6,965 nucleotides of DNA from JBGPYM01 sp041493205 (lineage in GTDB: Bacteria; Bacteroidota; Ignavibacteria; UBA10030; UBA6906). Made by a program: the position numbers and the translations under genes. The DNA is taken from contig JBGPYM010000170.1 of NCBI GenBank assembly GCA_041493205.1, positions 1 through 6,965 on the forward strand, in the 5' to 3' direction. Within the stretch, counting starts at the first letter, position 1. Each line of letters opens with the position of its first letter. Below the pieces are notes generated by a model, which was not told the DNA's origin, did not search any database, and worked only from the letters and a program-made list of their open reading frames with translations. Positions 6,168 through 6,965 of the stretch are shown here, piece after piece.

Positions 6168-6716
6168 GTGGACCGACAGAACGCACTTGATCTTCTGCAT
6201 GAATACACCAAAACGGAGGGGCTCCGCAAACATGCCCTCGCCGTTGAGGCGGCGATGCGCGCCTGCGCCGGCAAGTTCGGCGGCGACCCCGACGTCTGGG
6301 GTATCGTCGGACTGCTTCACGACTTCGACTACGAGAAGTACCCCGAATTCCCCGATCACCCCACCAAAGGTTCGGATATTCTGAAGCAGCAAGGGTATTC
6401 CGACGAAGTCCGAACCGCCATTCTCGGGCACGTCCCTTCCATGAACGTCGCGCGCGCGACTCCCATGGCGCGGTCGCTCTTCGCGTGTGATGAACTGTGC
6501 GGATTTATTGTGGCGTGCGCGCTCGTCCGGCCGAACAAACTCGCCGACCTGGAAGCGTCATCGGTGAAGAAGAAGATGAAGGATAAGGCGTTCGCGCGGT
6601 CTGTGAACAGGGAGGACATCATCCACGGGGCGGAAGAGCTCGGGGTGCCGCTGGACGAACACATAGCATTTGTTATTGCGGCCCTTAAGCCACACTCGGC
6701 CGAACTGGGGCTCTAA
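6168..6716 (+). CDS. HD-domain metal-dependent phosphohydrolase-like protein
   Basis: This soluble protein has 182 residues. It carries an HD-fold metal site: H22 in LRKHALAVE, H51-D52 in GLLHDFDYEKYP, H64 in DHP, H88 in ILGH and D108 in ACDEL. This pattern is that of the stand-alone HDIG-type family of about 180-200 residues, in which members begin with a short ALDLLxEY-like helix. The natural substrate of this family is not known to me. Nucleotide or phosphate-ester hydrolysis is the general HD expectation. The chosen start is GTG 6168, with GGAG at 6157-6160 (7 bases). The open frame upstream to 6084 encodes a low-complexity segment, overlaps the protease gene and covers the promoter, so I excluded it. 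It follows the hydrogenase operon by 80 bases with its own candidate promoter, and a functional link to the hydrogenase is unproven. Confidence 0.87.
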   Translation: MDRQNALDLLHEYTKTEGLRKHALAVEAAMRACAGKFGGDPDVWGIVGLLHDFDYEKYPEFPDHPTKGSDILKQQGYSDEVRTAILGHVPSMNVARATPMARSLFACDELCGFIVACALVRPNKLADLEASSVKKKMKDKAFARSVNREDIIHGAEELGVPLDEHIAFVIAALKPHSAELGL

Positions 6717-6719
6717 AAG

Positions 6720-6747
6720 CAGAGAAGAGAGAACAGAGAAGAGAGAA
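6720..6747. repeat. Perfect 14-bp tandem duplication (CAGAGAAGAGAGAA x2)
   Basis: Two head-to-tail identical copies lie at 6720-6733 and 6734-6747, between the stop of the HD gene and the stop of the convergent gene at 6753. They are almost pure purine on the + strand. The convergent gap is only 36 bases, so the repeat fills most of it. I see no hairpin with a T-run here. It is probably a slippage-generated microrepeat, with no evidence of function. Confidence 0.7.
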
Positions 6748-6752
6748 AGGTG

Positions 6753-6965
6753 TTATAGGATATCCAGCGCAAACCCCACCCCCCAGAACGACCTCCGGGA
6801 AGAGAAGTACTGCGAGAAAAGCTCCAGACCGCTCCGGTAACTCAGATACACCTTGATCCCCGTCCCCTCCCACGGACCGAATTTCACCCCGGCTTCAATA
6901 TTTGTAGTGACGTAATACTGGGGTACCCCGGACACCGTAAGATGGTCCGCGGCATACAGGACGAA
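6753..6965 (-). CDS. Probable outer-membrane beta-barrel protein, C-terminal fragment (DUF1207-like)
   Basis: The frame is open from the right edge to a TAA at 6755-6753, giving 70 visible C-terminal residues. The start lies outside the window. The sequence alternates polar and hydrophobic/aromatic residues (for example QYYVTTNIEAGVKFG, IKVYLSYRSG) and ends with FWGVGFALDIL. This is typical of the last strands of an outer-membrane barrel, although the terminal residue is Leu rather than Phe. The YLSYRSGLELFSQYFSSRRSF stretch resembles what I recall of DUF1207 family ends, but this is memory of a pattern and not a search result. It is convergent with the HD gene. The function is unknown. Confidence 0.6.
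   Translation of the reverse strand, partial: FVLYAADHLTVSGVPQYYVTTNIEAGVKFGPWEGTGIKVYLSYRSGLELFSQYFSSRRSFWGVGFALDIL

Overview
The window is a GC-rich bacterial segment built around one clear operon: a cytoplasmic, NAD(P)-linked group 3b [NiFe] hydrogenase (sulfhydrogenase type) on the + strand from 1074 to about 6087. The lineage cannot be fixed from sequence alone. A TTTG-N19-TAtcTTat promoter ahead of the last + strand gene resembles the Bacteroidota-type sigma consensus, and the fragment at the right end looks like an outer-membrane beta-barrel terminus. Together these suggest a didermic member of the Bacteroidota/Ignavibacteria side of the tree. This placement is an inference.

Layout: (i) 1-581 +, the C-terminal part of a DHA2-like major facilitator drug exporter cut by the left edge. 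(ii) 585-902 -, a small single-span membrane protein with a four-cysteine, zinc-ribbon-like tail, convergent with the exporter and divergent from the hydrogenase operon. (iii) 903-1073, the divergent intergenic region with a perfect 6-bp-arm inverted repeat. (iv) 1074-6087 +, six tightly packed genes: hydB (iron-sulfur beta subunit), a stand-alone cyclic-nucleotide-binding-fold protein, hydG (FAD/NAD(P) gamma subunit), hydD (small subunit), hydA (NiFe large subunit) and a hydrogenase maturation endopeptidase. (v) 6088-6167, a short intergenic region with a good promoter. (vi) 6168-6716 +, an HD-domain protein. (vii) 6720-6747, a perfect 14-bp tandem duplication. (viii) 6753-6965 -, the C-terminus of a probable outer-membrane protein cut by the right edge.

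How the genes work together: HydA carries the Ni-Fe active site between an N-terminal CGIC and a C-terminal DPCxxCxxH motif. HydD has exactly the cysteines needed for three [4Fe-4S] clusters. HydB adds further ferredoxin-type clusters, and HydG carries a [2Fe-2S] cluster, FAD and the NAD(P) site. Electrons can therefore pass between H2/H+ and NAD(P)H. The protease trims the HydA C-terminal tail after nickel insertion. The general Hyp maturation genes are not in the window and must lie elsewhere. The most interesting non-structural member is the cNMP-fold protein inserted between the beta and gamma subunit genes. It has no DNA-binding domain and a non-canonical ligand pocket, so it looks more like a dedicated accessory or allosteric partner of the enzyme than a transcription factor.
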